Shown here piece after piece: positions 1-6,397 of a DNA stretch of 9,025 nucleotides. This stretch comes from JACPNK01 sp964479745. Lineage in GTDB: Bacteria > Patescibacteriota > Minisyncoccia > 2-02-FULL-40-12 > IGHO2-12-FULL-4. Within the stretch, counting starts at the first letter, position 1. Each line of letters starts with the position of its first letter. The stretch covers positions 1 through 9,025 of the forward strand of contig CAYZNJ010000026.1 in assembly GCA_964479745.1 (NCBI GenBank), in the 5' to 3' direction. The notes under the pieces are model-generated. The model was not told where the DNA came from. It searched no databases and saw only the letters and a program-made list of their open reading frames with translations. Both the position numbers and the translations under genes were made by a program.

Positions 1-49
1 AGAACCTCTGTCTTATCAGGACAGCGTTCTACCATTGAACTACACGCGC
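1..49 (-). tRNA. tRNA-Ile(GAT), 5' part, cut by window edge
   Basis: Read on the minus strand from position 49, the sequence folds as the first two thirds of a tRNA. There is a 7-nt acceptor strand GCGCGTG (49-43), then TA at tRNA positions 8-9. A D-arm follows with stem GTTC/GAAC around the loop AATGGTA, and an anticodon arm with stem CTGTC/GACAG around the 7-nt loop CTGATAA. The anticodon is GAT (17-15), which decodes ATT/ATC as isoleucine. The variable region starts AGGTT; the T-arm and 3' acceptor strand lie outside the window, so acceptor pairing cannot be checked. tRNA-Ile(GAT) often sits in the 16S-23S spacer, but here it is about 9 kb from the 16S end and divergent from a protein gene. 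Confidence 0.88.
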
Positions 50-77
50 GTCAAGGTGTGTTGTGTTTATAAAACTG

Positions 78-106
78 TTTACAAATTATAAAAAGTTTGA
101 TACAAT
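78..106 (+). promoter_or_regulatory. sigma70-type promoter of the uracil-DNA glycosylase-like gene
   Basis: There is a -35 box TTTACA (78-83, 5 of 6 consensus bases), a 17-bp spacer and a -10 box TACAAT (101-106, 5 of 6). The start site would fall near 112-114, leaving only about 8-10 nt before the ATG at 122, so the mRNA would be almost leaderless. This agrees with the lack of a Shine-Dalgarno sequence before that ATG. The 50-121 gap must also hold the promoter of the divergent tRNA; a TATAAA on the minus strand (71-66) is a weak candidate for its -10 box. Confidence 0.65.
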
Positions 107-121
107 CACATTAGCCGAAAA

Positions 122-667
122 ATGGATAAAAATCAACTACTAAAAGACTTAAATAAAAGAATCAACGCCAAGTTCAAATCAAGAACTCTGCTTTTCGGCA
201 GAGGCAATTTAAATGCACCTATAATGCTGGTTAGCGAATACCCGCACCCAGACGATATAAAAAAAGACAAACCGCTTGCACACACAGAACACGGAAAAAT
301 TTTTGATCCTTTGCTGAAAAACTTAGGTCTTTCAAGAAGGAATCTTTATATCACCAATGCTGTAAAAGCCACGCAAGAAAATCAGGAAACTCCCAATCCC
401 AAGGAAATAAAACAGTTCTCTCAATTCTTAAGGGAAGAAATAAAAATTATGGAACCTAAGTTAATCGTCGCTTTAGGCAGTATCGCTCTGCGCGGCTTGA
501 GTGTTAAACTGCCATTGTTTAATATCCGGGGCAGGCTTATCCGATTCGGCCCTAACTCGCTTTTTGCTACCCATCACCCATCAACAGTAATCCAAAATCC
601 AAGCCTGCGGCTTGAACTGGAAAAAGACTTCAAGCAACTTATAGAAGTAATAAAAAGTCTCGCATAA
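122..667 (+). CDS. uracil-DNA glycosylase superfamily protein (family 4-like, cysteine-free)
   Basis: Likely removes uracil (or another damaged base) from DNA as the first step of base excision repair. The 181-residue length and motif order match family 4 uracil-DNA glycosylases. A motif-A equivalent, SEYPH (38-42), keeps the glutamate of the family's GE-x-PG motif. It is followed by HGKIFDPLL (57-65), where the family has G-x-PF-x-G, then NAVK (79-82), TPNPKEI (90-96), PKLIVALGS (112-120), and the motif HHPS (151-154) in the position of the family's HP-x loop. Classical family 4 enzymes bind a 4Fe-4S cluster with four cysteines, including one directly after the NVVK motif. This protein has no cysteine at all, so it cannot bind that cluster in the known way; activity and substrate are therefore uncertain. 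The ATG at 122 has no Shine-Dalgarno site but lies just downstream of a good promoter. The stop codon lies inside the terminator hairpin shared with the convergent gene. Confidence 0.82.
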   Translation: MDKNQLLKDLNKRINAKFKSRTLLFGRGNLNAPIMLVSEYPHPDDIKKDKPLAHTEHGKIFDPLLKNLGLSRRNLYITNAVKATQENQETPNPKEIKQFSQFLREEIKIMEPKLIVALGSIALRGLSVKLPLFNIRGRLIRFGPNSLFATHHPSTVIQNPSLRLELEKDFKQLIEVIKSLA

Positions 668-701
668 AATAAATCGGCTGACTAGCCGATTTATTTTATG
701 C
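662..701. terminator. bidirectional hairpin terminator containing two stop codons
   Basis: A perfect 18-bp inverted repeat (662-679 with 684-701) closes on the 4-nt loop GACT. The upper stem is ATCGGCT/AGCCGAT and the lower stem is A/T-rich, giving a T-rich tract on each strand. It lies between convergent genes, and both stop codons are inside its arms: TAA of the glycosylase gene at 665-667, and TAA of the Ig-pilin gene at 693-691 on the minus strand. It fits a rho-independent terminator that works in both directions. Confidence 0.88.
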
Positions 702-2148
702 TCAAAAGACTTTGAATCAGAGAGACGAAACCTTTGCCGATTAGAAGCACCGCCAAACCAATTGCCGCATACTTTAAGCCGTTGGTGCCTTTTTGATAAA
801 CCGCCGGCCTGCCGGCAGAAACCAGATACAAAATTCCCGAATAAATAATAATAATCACCGCCACCGGCACACCCAGCTGAAAAATAAAGTTGGCCAATAT
901 TGCCAGCAGGTCCATTACATTGTCGGCCTTGCCCTTAAGCGGATTGTCTATTTTAAATTTAAAAGTATTGGCTTTGAAGCTGGCACTGCATTTTGAGCCT
1001 TCGGGCGGAATGCACTCGTCAAAACCTTTTCCTGCCACTTTGGTACAGGTTTCGTTTTTGCATTCCAGGTGGGTGCCGCATTGGTTGTTGCAGGTTGGAA
1101 CATTGTAAGGCCCATTCGCATCCACAACACATTCTCCGGTTGCTCGGTTACAGGAAAAACGTCCACCCCCGGCATAGCCAACTCGCAGTTGGTTAGCCGA
1201 CTTAATGTCATTTTTGTCCGCCACAACCCTAAAGCCATAAAGATTATTTTCAGTCGGTTTCCACGACACTGTTGCCTTGTTTCCGGAAAAAGTTGCTTTC
1301 AGTCCTCTCTGGACATAGGCAACGCTCGGCTCTATTTTGTTTACGTCAAAAATAGCTTCTTTGCCGTTGCAATTTGTACCCACCGCAACCAAATTTACCG
1401 AGTCATTAACATTTGCTTCTGTCTTGCTCCATTTGGTGTTCAAGGTGTCCAAAACACAGCCAGTCGCTGATTTGACTTCAATTCGATTAGATTGACCTTG
1501 GGCCTGGCCGATTGAGGCTTTAACTATAAAGTTACCGGCCTGGTCCGGCGACCAGGAAGCGTTGGCTATTCCGTTGCTTATGGCCGGCTTGTCAGATAAG
1601 TTTTTAATAAGCTTATCGGATGTTGCGCCGGAAGGTTGTCCCCAAACAGCCAAAGATACGCTGCTGCCGTTGCAATTTGTAGCCTGAATTTTAATGCTGA
1701 CATTTCCGCCGATTACCGCCGGATCAGGACTTAAAGCAACGTTGGAAATACTGCATTCACTTTTCACTACAGTCAGAGCCGACGAAGTTACAGGCACTCC
1801 CTCGGCGCCGATACCTAATTCTTTTGCCGTAAATTTATAAACACCCGGATTTGTGGGGGTCCAGTCGTATTTAACTGAACCGGAGTTGAACTTAAGCACT
1901 TGATCAACTAGCCTGCTGCCGGCGGTCGTCTCAATAAAAAACCTGACCTCCTTTCCCTCGCAAACAGAGTTGCCGCCGGCTTGAGCGGTAACTTTAGTAC
2001 CCAAATTTATAGTACCGGACGGACTCCATGCCGGATTGTTCAGTTGGCACGCTTCGACTCCAAGAGCTCTTTCGTGAGTAACCAAAAAACTGGCCAAAAC
2101 AAACAACATCAGCAACACAAAGGCTGATTTTATTTTTTTATTACCCAT
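691..2148 (-). CDS. secreted Ig-like repeat protein with C-terminal type IV secretion pilin-like domain
   Basis: A 485-residue envelope protein. Residues 1-30 are a signal peptide (lysines, then a hydrophobic core at about 9-24). Three tandem beta-sandwich repeats follow, at about 34-128, 132-226 and 231-323. Each starts with a cysteine (C34, C132, C231), has a second one about 30 residues on (C63, C159, C260), and contains a W-x-P motif (W96, W199, W296) shortly before the last strands, as in bacterial Ig-like modules. Residues 333-387 form a Cys-rich knob with eight cysteines. The C-terminus holds two hydrophobic helices (about 412-445 and 458-483) joined by SAGRPAVYQKG, the pattern of the T4SS pilin family common in Patescibacteria. 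I infer a surface protein anchored by, or assembled through, a pilin-like unit. It is the last gene of the minus-strand run, 28 nt after the preceding gene, with a weak AGGA before its ATG. The function is not known. Confidence 0.72.
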   Translation of the reverse strand: MGNKKIKSAFVLLMLFVLASFLVTHERALGVEACQLNNPAWSPSGTINLGTKVTAQAGGNSVCEGKEVRFFIETTAGSRLVDQVLKFNSGSVKYDWTPTNPGVYKFTAKELGIGAEGVPVTSSALTVVKSECSISNVALSPDPAVIGGNVSIKIQATNCNGSSVSLAVWGQPSGATSDKLIKNLSDKPAISNGIANASWSPDQAGNFIVKASIGQAQGQSNRIEVKSATGCVLDTLNTKWSKTEANVNDSVNLVAVGTNCNGKEAIFDVNKIEPSVAYVQRGLKATFSGNKATVSWKPTENNLYGFRVVADKNDIKSANQLRVGYAGGGRFSCNRATGECVVDANGPYNVPTCNNQCGTHLECKNETCTKVAGKGFDECIPPEGSKCSASFKANTFKFKIDNPLKGKADNVMDLLAILANFIFQLGVPVAVIIIIYSGILYLVSAGRPAVYQKGTNGLKYAAIGLAVLLIGKGFVSLIQSLLSIK

Positions 2149-2176
2149 AAATTATTCCTGAAACCTTACTCAAAAA

Positions 2177-3337
2177 TTAATGTCCGAAGTTAGCATAGAG
2201 TTTGTCCAGTGCGCTGGTCACGTCAGACAATGTGCCAACTGGAATGTAGTTGCGATAAGTGTAGTTGCCGGCTGAAACTGGAGCAGGAAAAAAAGCGACA
2301 TTCCATTTTGTAACGCTATAAAAGTTCCAGAGATTATAGCGTGCATCACTGTCGGGCGAGTAGATACCCATAGCGTATTGCCGATCAGAGGTAGAGATAA
2401 TTACCGGGATGCGAGTATTATTATCCTGAACGGCGCTAGGCGATACTTGAGTCAGATTTTTAGTTTTGGGATTGTAAGTCCAAAAAGTATTGAAATCCCT
2501 GGGCATATACCCGGTCAGAGCTTCGAAACCCGCACTGTTGTAACTTTGCGGCACAATATAAGTAACGATATCTTCAATTATATTACTAATTCCCCCAAAG
2601 CCAATTGTTACCTTCTTCTCCAGAATATGATTAGACAAAGCAGTCGTGTTCTGGGCCACACCACCCGGAGCACTACCGCAGGAATTCTGGGTAGTGTGCT
2701 GTCCCGGAACAAACCAAAAAGCCATCTGCGTTCTGCTTCTTAGGCTATTGCCGCTAGCGGTAAGCGAAAGCACCCGGCTGGTACTAGTCTGTCCTGAACC
2801 GTCAGCCGCCGAGCCGGCTTCAGTCGGGTTATAACACTCGCCCCAGTTGTTGAAACTAGAAGCGGATTGTAGCTCGCGACCGTGGTCAGAGGAATCAATA
2901 AATTCTTTTCCTCCCCAAGTAACTGAATAAATAGCTCCTGCCATACTCTGACTAGTGCTGATTCTCAGCAACCTTCCACTGGCCTCAGCAGATATCGAAG
3001 CATCGCCTAAAAATCCGACGGGAGCCTGCGTTGTGGTCGTAGTTGGAGGCAAGGTTGGGGGCAAGGAACCGCCTCTTCCGCCTTTTGACCATAACCAGTC
3101 AGGTAAAAGTTGCCATGTGGTTGTCGGTATTGTGTTGTTGTAATCCGGTGTTGTTGCCGGTACAAAATCTCCCCTCCCTTTGTAAAGATCCCGGGGATTT
3201 AAGCCTAAATCTTTTGCGTAGTCCGTATTAAAACTGACGCTTACTTGGCGCAGACCCTTTATAGTCAGAAGGGCAATCAAAACCAGTAAAACGATCAAAC
3301 CGATAATGTGTATTTGTTTTTTCATATAACTTATCAT
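2177..3337 (-). CDS. membrane-anchored surface protein, possible mutarotase-like beta-sandwich
   Basis: A 386-residue protein with one N-terminal membrane helix (about residues 9-27, no lipobox cysteine). A Thr/Pro-rich extracellular stalk follows (about 61-107, with TTT-rich runs and PPT repeats), then a beta-rich globular domain to the C-terminus. The stretch GAIYSVTWGGKEFID, followed by DHGRELQSA and GECYNPTEAGS, resembles the start of sugar-binding galactose-mutarotase-like folds, where a strand carrying G-x-x-I-x-S-[LV] leads into the active-site side. This is a pattern judgement only, and no catalytic residues can be assigned. Start choice is open: the ATG at 3337 has no clear ribosome site, and a second ATG at 3325 would give the more typical signal start MKKQ. 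It starts 10 nt after the transketolase C gene ends, so it is probably co-transcribed, yet its likely role is at the cell surface like the Ig-pilin gene downstream. Confidence 0.6.
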   Translation of the reverse strand: MISYMKKQIHIIGLIVLLVLIALLTIKGLRQVSVSFNTDYAKDLGLNPRDLYKGRGDFVPATTPDYNNTIPTTTWQLLPDWLWSKGGRGGSLPPTLPPTTTTTQAPVGFLGDASISAEASGRLLRISTSQSMAGAIYSVTWGGKEFIDSSDHGRELQSASSFNNWGECYNPTEAGSAADGSGQTSTSRVLSLTASGNSLRSRTQMAFWFVPGQHTTQNSCGSAPGGVAQNTTALSNHILEKKVTIGFGGISNIIEDIVTYIVPQSYNSAGFEALTGYMPRDFNTFWTYNPKTKNLTQVSPSAVQDNNTRIPVIISTSDRQYAMGIYSPDSDARYNLWNFYSVTKWNVAFFPAPVSAGNYTYRNYIPVGTLSDVTSALDKLYANFGH

Positions 3338-3347
3338 AAAACTATTT

Positions 3348-4334
3348 TTACTTTCTTGCTAAAACTTTATGCACAGCTTTTTTGATTGATCCGATTCCCA
3401 TACCAAAGCGTTCAATAAGTTCATCGGCTTTGCCAGACTCGCCAAAACGATTAGGCATACCAATAAATTCTTGAGGCACCGGATAATTTCTAGCTAAAAA
3501 TTCAGCTATCGCCGAACCCAAACCGCCGTCAATTTGATGCTCCTCAACGCTCACTGCCGCGCCGGTTTTTTTAACTGAAGCTAAAATCGTTTGACCATCC
3601 AACGGCTTGACCGTATGAGAATTTATAACTTCGCATTCAATCCCCCCTTCGGAAAGTTCCTCGGCGGCTATAAGAGCATTATACAACAACATGCCACAGC
3701 CAACGATTGACACGTCTTTGCCTTCTCTGAAAACTTCTGCCCGGCCGATTTCAAAAGGAGTTTTTTCAGTTGTGAAAACTGGAGACTTTTCACGGCCAAA
3801 TCTTAAGTAAGTCGGCTGGCCGTTGGAAGCTGCCGCGACAGTCGCCTTTTGCCCTTCAATGGCATCGCAGGGAACAACCACAATCATTCTTGGCTGAACC
3901 CGCATAAGTGCAATATCTTCCAGTTGCTGGTGAGTCGCGCCGTCGGGACCGACAGAAACCCCAGCGTGCATACCGCCAATTTTTACCGGCAGATTGTTCA
4001 GGGAAATAGTGGTACGGATTTGCTCCCAGTTTCTGCCCGGCGAGAAAGCGGCATAAGAAGAAATAAAAGGAATTTTGCCGTAGTTAGCCATACCGGCGGC
4101 AACAGTCGCCATGTTTTGTTCGGCCACGCCCAATTCAACAAATCTTTCCGGAAATTTTTCTTTAAACCAATGGGAATGGGTTGATTCAGTTAAGTCAGCG
4201 CACAAAACCACGACTCTTTCATCTTTTTCTCCCGCTTCAACCAAGCCTTTGCCATAGCCGACACGAGTGGCCGACATTTCTAATTTTGATTTATTAAGCA
4301 AATCCTGAACTAGATGAACTTTTTTGTTAGTCAT
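3348..4334 (-). CDS. transketolase, C-terminal subunit (pyrimidine-binding and C-terminal domains)
   Basis: One half of a split transketolase, which moves two-carbon ketol units between sugar phosphates in the non-oxidative pentose phosphate pathway using thiamine diphosphate. The 328-residue product has the pyrimidine-binding domain at about 18-185: CADLTEST at 45-52, then ELGVAEQNM, where E72 is the expected cofactor-activating glutamate, and a SYAAFSPGR loop. The C-terminal domain is at about 195-325 (DVSIVGCG, then SVEEHQIDGGLG). I start it at the ATG at 4334 (MTNKKVHL). A longer frame to 4370 exists, but its 12 extra residues are not typical and run into an A/T-rich hairpin. No Shine-Dalgarno precedes 4334. 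It needs the N-terminal subunit encoded at 4851-5714 to form the active site. An alternative role in the related 1-deoxyxylulose phosphate synthase reaction is less likely given the split arrangement. Confidence 0.92.
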   Translation of the reverse strand: MTNKKVHLVQDLLNKSKLEMSATRVGYGKGLVEAGEKDERVVVLCADLTESTHSHWFKEKFPERFVELGVAEQNMATVAAGMANYGKIPFISSYAAFSPGRNWEQIRTTISLNNLPVKIGGMHAGVSVGPDGATHQQLEDIALMRVQPRMIVVVPCDAIEGQKATVAAASNGQPTYLRFGREKSPVFTTEKTPFEIGRAEVFREGKDVSIVGCGMLLYNALIAAEELSEGGIECEVINSHTVKPLDGQTILASVKKTGAAVSVEEHQIDGGLGSAIAEFLARNYPVPQEFIGMPNRFGESGKADELIERFGMGIGSIKKAVHKVLARK

Positions 4335-4342
4335 ATTTTTGT

Positions 4343-4370
4343 AGTGTAAAAATAAAAACGAAAAATGCAA
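4343..4370 (-). promoter_or_regulatory. possible promoter of transketolase C-terminal subunit gene
   Basis: On the minus strand a -35-like TTGCAT (4370-4365) and a -10-like TACACT (4348-4343) are separated by 16 nt, upstream of the ATG at 4334. The match is weak (3 of 6 and 4 of 6 bases). If used, transcription would start within a few bases of the ATG. It is offered because a hairpin just upstream could end the previous transcript. Confidence 0.3.
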
Positions 4371-4428
4371 AACAACAGCGTAAAATTAAAAATATTTTTA
4401 AAATTTAAACTGTTGTTTTACGCTTTGC
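4367..4428. repeat. A/T-rich nested hairpin between the membrane protein and transketolase C genes
   Basis: A perfect 10-bp inverted repeat, AAAACAACAG (4369-4378) with CTGTTGTTTT (4410-4419), encloses a perfect 16-nt palindrome TTAAAAATATTTTTAA (4386-4401). GCGTAAAA next to the left arm and TTTTACGC next to the right arm are also complementary, so two alternative pairings exist. It may stop transcription from the small membrane protein gene, or it may be a remnant of a palindromic repeat. Confidence 0.5.
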
Positions 4429-4444
4429 GCTTTAAGTCTTTAAC

Positions 4445-4741
4445 TTACTTACAACGGTCGCAGTCTCCGCAACCGCAACCCATTTCATGCTTGCACATAC
4501 CACCCATATCGTTATTCCCCATTCCGCCCATCATCTTGCCTTTATGGCAGCAACCGCAAAAAACTGAACCGAAAATTAACAAGCTAAGCACCACCACATG
4601 CTCAAAATAAGTCTGCGCGTCAAACCCCCAAACCAACGTCTCTTTCCAGCTAGTCCAGAAAAATAGCACCGCCGCAACCCAAGCTAAAACACCAAGTATT
4701 TTGGTTATCCAATGATGCGGACATTTACAGTTTCCGTGCAT
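4445..4741 (-). CDS. small Cys/His/Met-rich two-helix membrane protein, possible metal binding
   Basis: A 98-residue protein I cannot assign to a named family. It has a short N-terminal C-x-C-x-x-H-H motif (C5, C7, H9, H10), a membrane helix at about 12-30 and a second at about 44-61. The tail holds C62, C64, C65, H66, a Met/Gly run with MM and MGGM, then C83, H85, C89, C91, C94 and C97. Ten cysteines, six histidines and many methionines in 98 residues point to binding a soft metal such as copper or zinc; this is inference from composition. The start is well supported: AGGAGG lies 11 nt upstream. The gene sits between the two transketolase halves on the same strand, which is odd for a subunit pair that normally lies adjacent. 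Confidence 0.72.
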   Translation of the reverse strand: MHGNCKCPHHWITKILGVLAWVAAVLFFWTSWKETLVWGFDAQTYFEHVVVLSLLIFGSVFCGCCHKGKMMGGMGNNDMGGMCKHEMGCGCGDCDRCK

Positions 4742-4752
4742 ATGACACCCCC

Positions 4753-4758
4753 CTCCTA
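4753..4758 (-). promoter_or_regulatory. Shine-Dalgarno site AGGAGG of the small membrane protein gene
   Basis: On the minus strand AGGAGG is followed by GGGG and lies 11 nt before the ATG at 4741. It complements the CCTCC at the 16S 3' end seen at 8983-8979. It stands out because most other genes here have weak or no such site. Confidence 0.7.
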
Positions 4759-4762
4759 GATT

Positions 4763-4843
4763 AGTTGCTAGTTTCTAGTGACTAGTTGCTAGTTAAAGAT
4801 CGGATCTTAAAAACTAGAAGCTAGAAACTGAAAACTAGAAACT
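4763..4843. repeat. imperfect inverted repeat built from CTAGTTN-type units
   Basis: The left arm, made of CTAGTT/CTAGTG units (from 4763), and the right arm of CTAGAA-type units (to 4843) are complementary over about 35 nt with roughly eight mismatches. They close on a perfect AAGATC-G-GATCTT palindrome (4796-4808). The right arm contains AAAACTAGAAGCTAGAAACT (4810-4829), which recurs with one mismatch at 8943-8962. It fills the gap between transketolase N and the small membrane protein gene, and could act as a terminator or be a non-coding mobile repeat. Confidence 0.7.
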
Positions 4844-4850
4844 ATTTTTA

Positions 4851-5714
4851 TTACTGATGCTCACTTTCTATCTTACCCTGCAATGTTCTTAATTCATGTA
4901 AAAATTTTTTCGCCTCTTCCGGTTTGGGCGGTATGCCATGCCATCTGTAATCAAACTCAATTTCCGGAATGCCTTTGCCGGGAATGTTGTGTGAAATTAT
5001 CACCGTCGGTTTTTCATAAATTGCTTTGGCTTCCTCAACAGCATTTACAATTTCTTCAAAATTATGGCCGTCAATTTCTAGAACATGCCAATTGAACGCT
5101 TCGTATTTTGCTCTTAAATTTTCCAGAGGCATAATGTCTTCGGTCATGCCGTCAATCTGGATATTGTTGCGATCAATTAGACCGGTTAAGTTGCTAAGTT
5201 TGTTTTTGCCGGCAAACATAGCCGATTCCCACAAGTTGCCGGCATCATGTTCGCCGTCAGACATGAAACAATAAGTACGGAACCTAGCGCCATCCATCCG
5301 AGATGCATAAGCAACTCCGCAAGCTTGGCCTAGACCGGAACCAAGCGGACCGGAGGTTGTCTCCACTCCCGGCAATCTTTCTCTTTCCGGATGACCCTGC
5401 AAACGAGTGCCAAGTTTTCTCAAAGTTTTTAACTCCTTAATCGGAAAGTAACCGGAATGGGCCATGGCCGCATAGCGTACCGGGCAAATATGGCCGTTTG
5501 ATAAAATCAATCTGTCCCGCTCCGGCCAGTCCGGCTCACTGGGACGATGGTTTAAAACATGAAAATAAAAAGCGGTAAAAACATCGGCCATGCCCAAAGG
5601 CCCGGCCGTATGCCCGCTCCCCGCTTCAACTAGCATCTCAATAATTGATTCCCTGATAGCGTTGGCTTTTAGTTCTAGCTCTTTAATTTTATCTTCGTGA
5701 AGGTGACTGCTCAT
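4851..5714 (-). CDS. transketolase, N-terminal subunit (thiamine diphosphate-binding domain)
   Basis: The diphosphate-binding half of the split transketolase, 287 residues. Visible motifs in order are SGHTAGPLGMADV (33-45), SNGHICPVRYA (72-82), TTSGPLGSGLGQACGVA (119-135) and the thiamine diphosphate motif SDGEHDAGNLWE (152-163). The last is continued by NLTGLIDRNNIQIDG (175-189), with the second metal-binding N of the D-R-N-N segment, and then HNIPGKGI. The first residue of the GDG core is Ser here. I chose the ATG at 5714 (MSSHLHED) because it overlaps the TGA of the upstream CBS gene as ATGA and the family alignment starts there. The frame remains open upstream to 5792, but that extension is out-of-frame reading of the CBS gene's membrane helix. 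It partners with the C-terminal subunit at 3348-4334, from which it is separated by a small membrane protein gene. Confidence 0.93.
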   Translation of the reverse strand: MSSHLHEDKIKELELKANAIRESIIEMLVEAGSGHTAGPLGMADVFTAFYFHVLNHRPSEPDWPERDRLILSNGHICPVRYAAMAHSGYFPIKELKTLRKLGTRLQGHPERERLPGVETTSGPLGSGLGQACGVAYASRMDGARFRTYCFMSDGEHDAGNLWESAMFAGKNKLSNLTGLIDRNNIQIDGMTEDIMPLENLRAKYEAFNWHVLEIDGHNFEEIVNAVEEAKAIYEKPTVIISHNIPGKGIPEIEFDYRWHGIPPKPEEAKKFLHELRTLQGKIESEHQ

Positions 5715-6382
5715 TTCGTGGCAATTCTTAAAATTATCGCAAAAGCAATGACAAAACCAATGATGGCAAAAAGCAGACTGATAATCGGCCAAAAACGGGC
5801 TCGCCCTCTAGAAACCAGAACAAACCGATTTTCAAAGTTGCTTATAAAACTCTCCACCTTGCGGTCTAGGACTTCCGGTCTGTCCATCTCCGCCTTATTG
5901 CTTAAATCTTGATCAGCAAAAAATCTTACCAAATCAAAACGGCTAAGTACGCCGGCTAGTTTTTTATCCTGATCAACGACTATAATCGGATTAACCCGGT
6001 GGTGGCTGGCAAACTGCTCAGCGACAATCTGAATCGGCGCATCTTGATCTACGGTAAGCGGCTCGGGATTCATAATGTCTCTGACTTTAAGAATAAGAAG
6101 CCTCTTTATGTCTTCGCTGATTAAACTGTTGTCTTTGCGATAGACATCCAAGTTGCTCAAAAGATTAATCAAAGTCGGCAAATGCAAAGCTTCGCCACGG
6201 GAAACCAAATCATATTCGGTAACAATGCCCACAACTTGATTCTGTTCGTTAACCACCGGCAAGCCGTTAAAATTTTTTTCAAATAAAAGACCGGCGGCAA
6301 AAGTCACCAAATCATCCGGCTTTACCGAAACCGGCTCACTGCTCATTATGTCTTTAACAAAAAGTCTCTGCTTAGTATCCAT
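5711..6382 (-). CDS. tail-anchored protein with two CBS domains
   Basis: A 223-residue protein with a tandem CBS pair. The first is at about 7-61 (VKDIMSSEPVSVKPDD, then LPVVNEQNQVVGIVTEYDLV) and the second at about 99-155 (VRDIMNPEPLTVDQDA, then NPIIVVDQDKKLAGVLSRFDLV). CBS pairs usually bind adenine nucleotides and report cell energy state. A basic-aromatic linker leads to one C-terminal membrane helix (about 197-219) ending ATK, so the CBS pair should face the cytoplasm while tethered to the membrane. No enzyme or transporter domain is attached, so the partner is unknown. AGAGGAAC lies just before the ATG as a good ribosome site. It follows RNase HII by 15 nt, and its TGA overlaps the ATG of transketolase N (ATGA), suggesting translational coupling and possibly a regulatory link. 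Confidence 0.85.
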   Translation of the reverse strand: MDTKQRLFVKDIMSSEPVSVKPDDLVTFAAGLLFEKNFNGLPVVNEQNQVVGIVTEYDLVSRGEALHLPTLINLLSNLDVYRKDNSLISEDIKRLLILKVRDIMNPEPLTVDQDAPIQIVAEQFASHHRVNPIIVVDQDKKLAGVLSRFDLVRFFADQDLSNKAEMDRPEVLDRKVESFISNFENRFVLVSRGRARFWPIISLLFAIIGFVIAFAIILRIATK

Positions 6383-6397
6383 CTTGTTCCTCTAATT

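Noticed and set aside
801..818. GCCGGC-CT-GCCGGC repeat in the pilin-like domain, considered as a CCTGCCGGCAGG-type CPR repeat.
   Set aside because: The encoded loop has the normal length for the pilin family, so nothing appears inserted; it is probably codon choice for Ala-Gly-Arg-Pro.
2661..2703. Inverted repeat CACTACC/GGTAGTG with GAATTC near the centre inside the beta-rich surface protein gene, considered as a third in-frame palindromic element.
   Set aside because: The perfect arm is only 7 bp, outer pairing is gapped, and there is no family alignment to show an insertion.
4335..4370. Longer N-terminus for the transketolase C-terminal subunit starting at 4370.
   Set aside because: The extra 12 residues are hydrophobic-aromatic, unlike the family, and come from the A/T-rich hairpin flank; the ATG at 4334 fits better.
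5715..5792. Longer N-terminus for the transketolase N-terminal subunit starting at 5792.
   Set aside because: It is a His/Cys-rich reading of the CBS gene's membrane-helix codons in another frame; the ATGA overlap at 5714 is the natural start.
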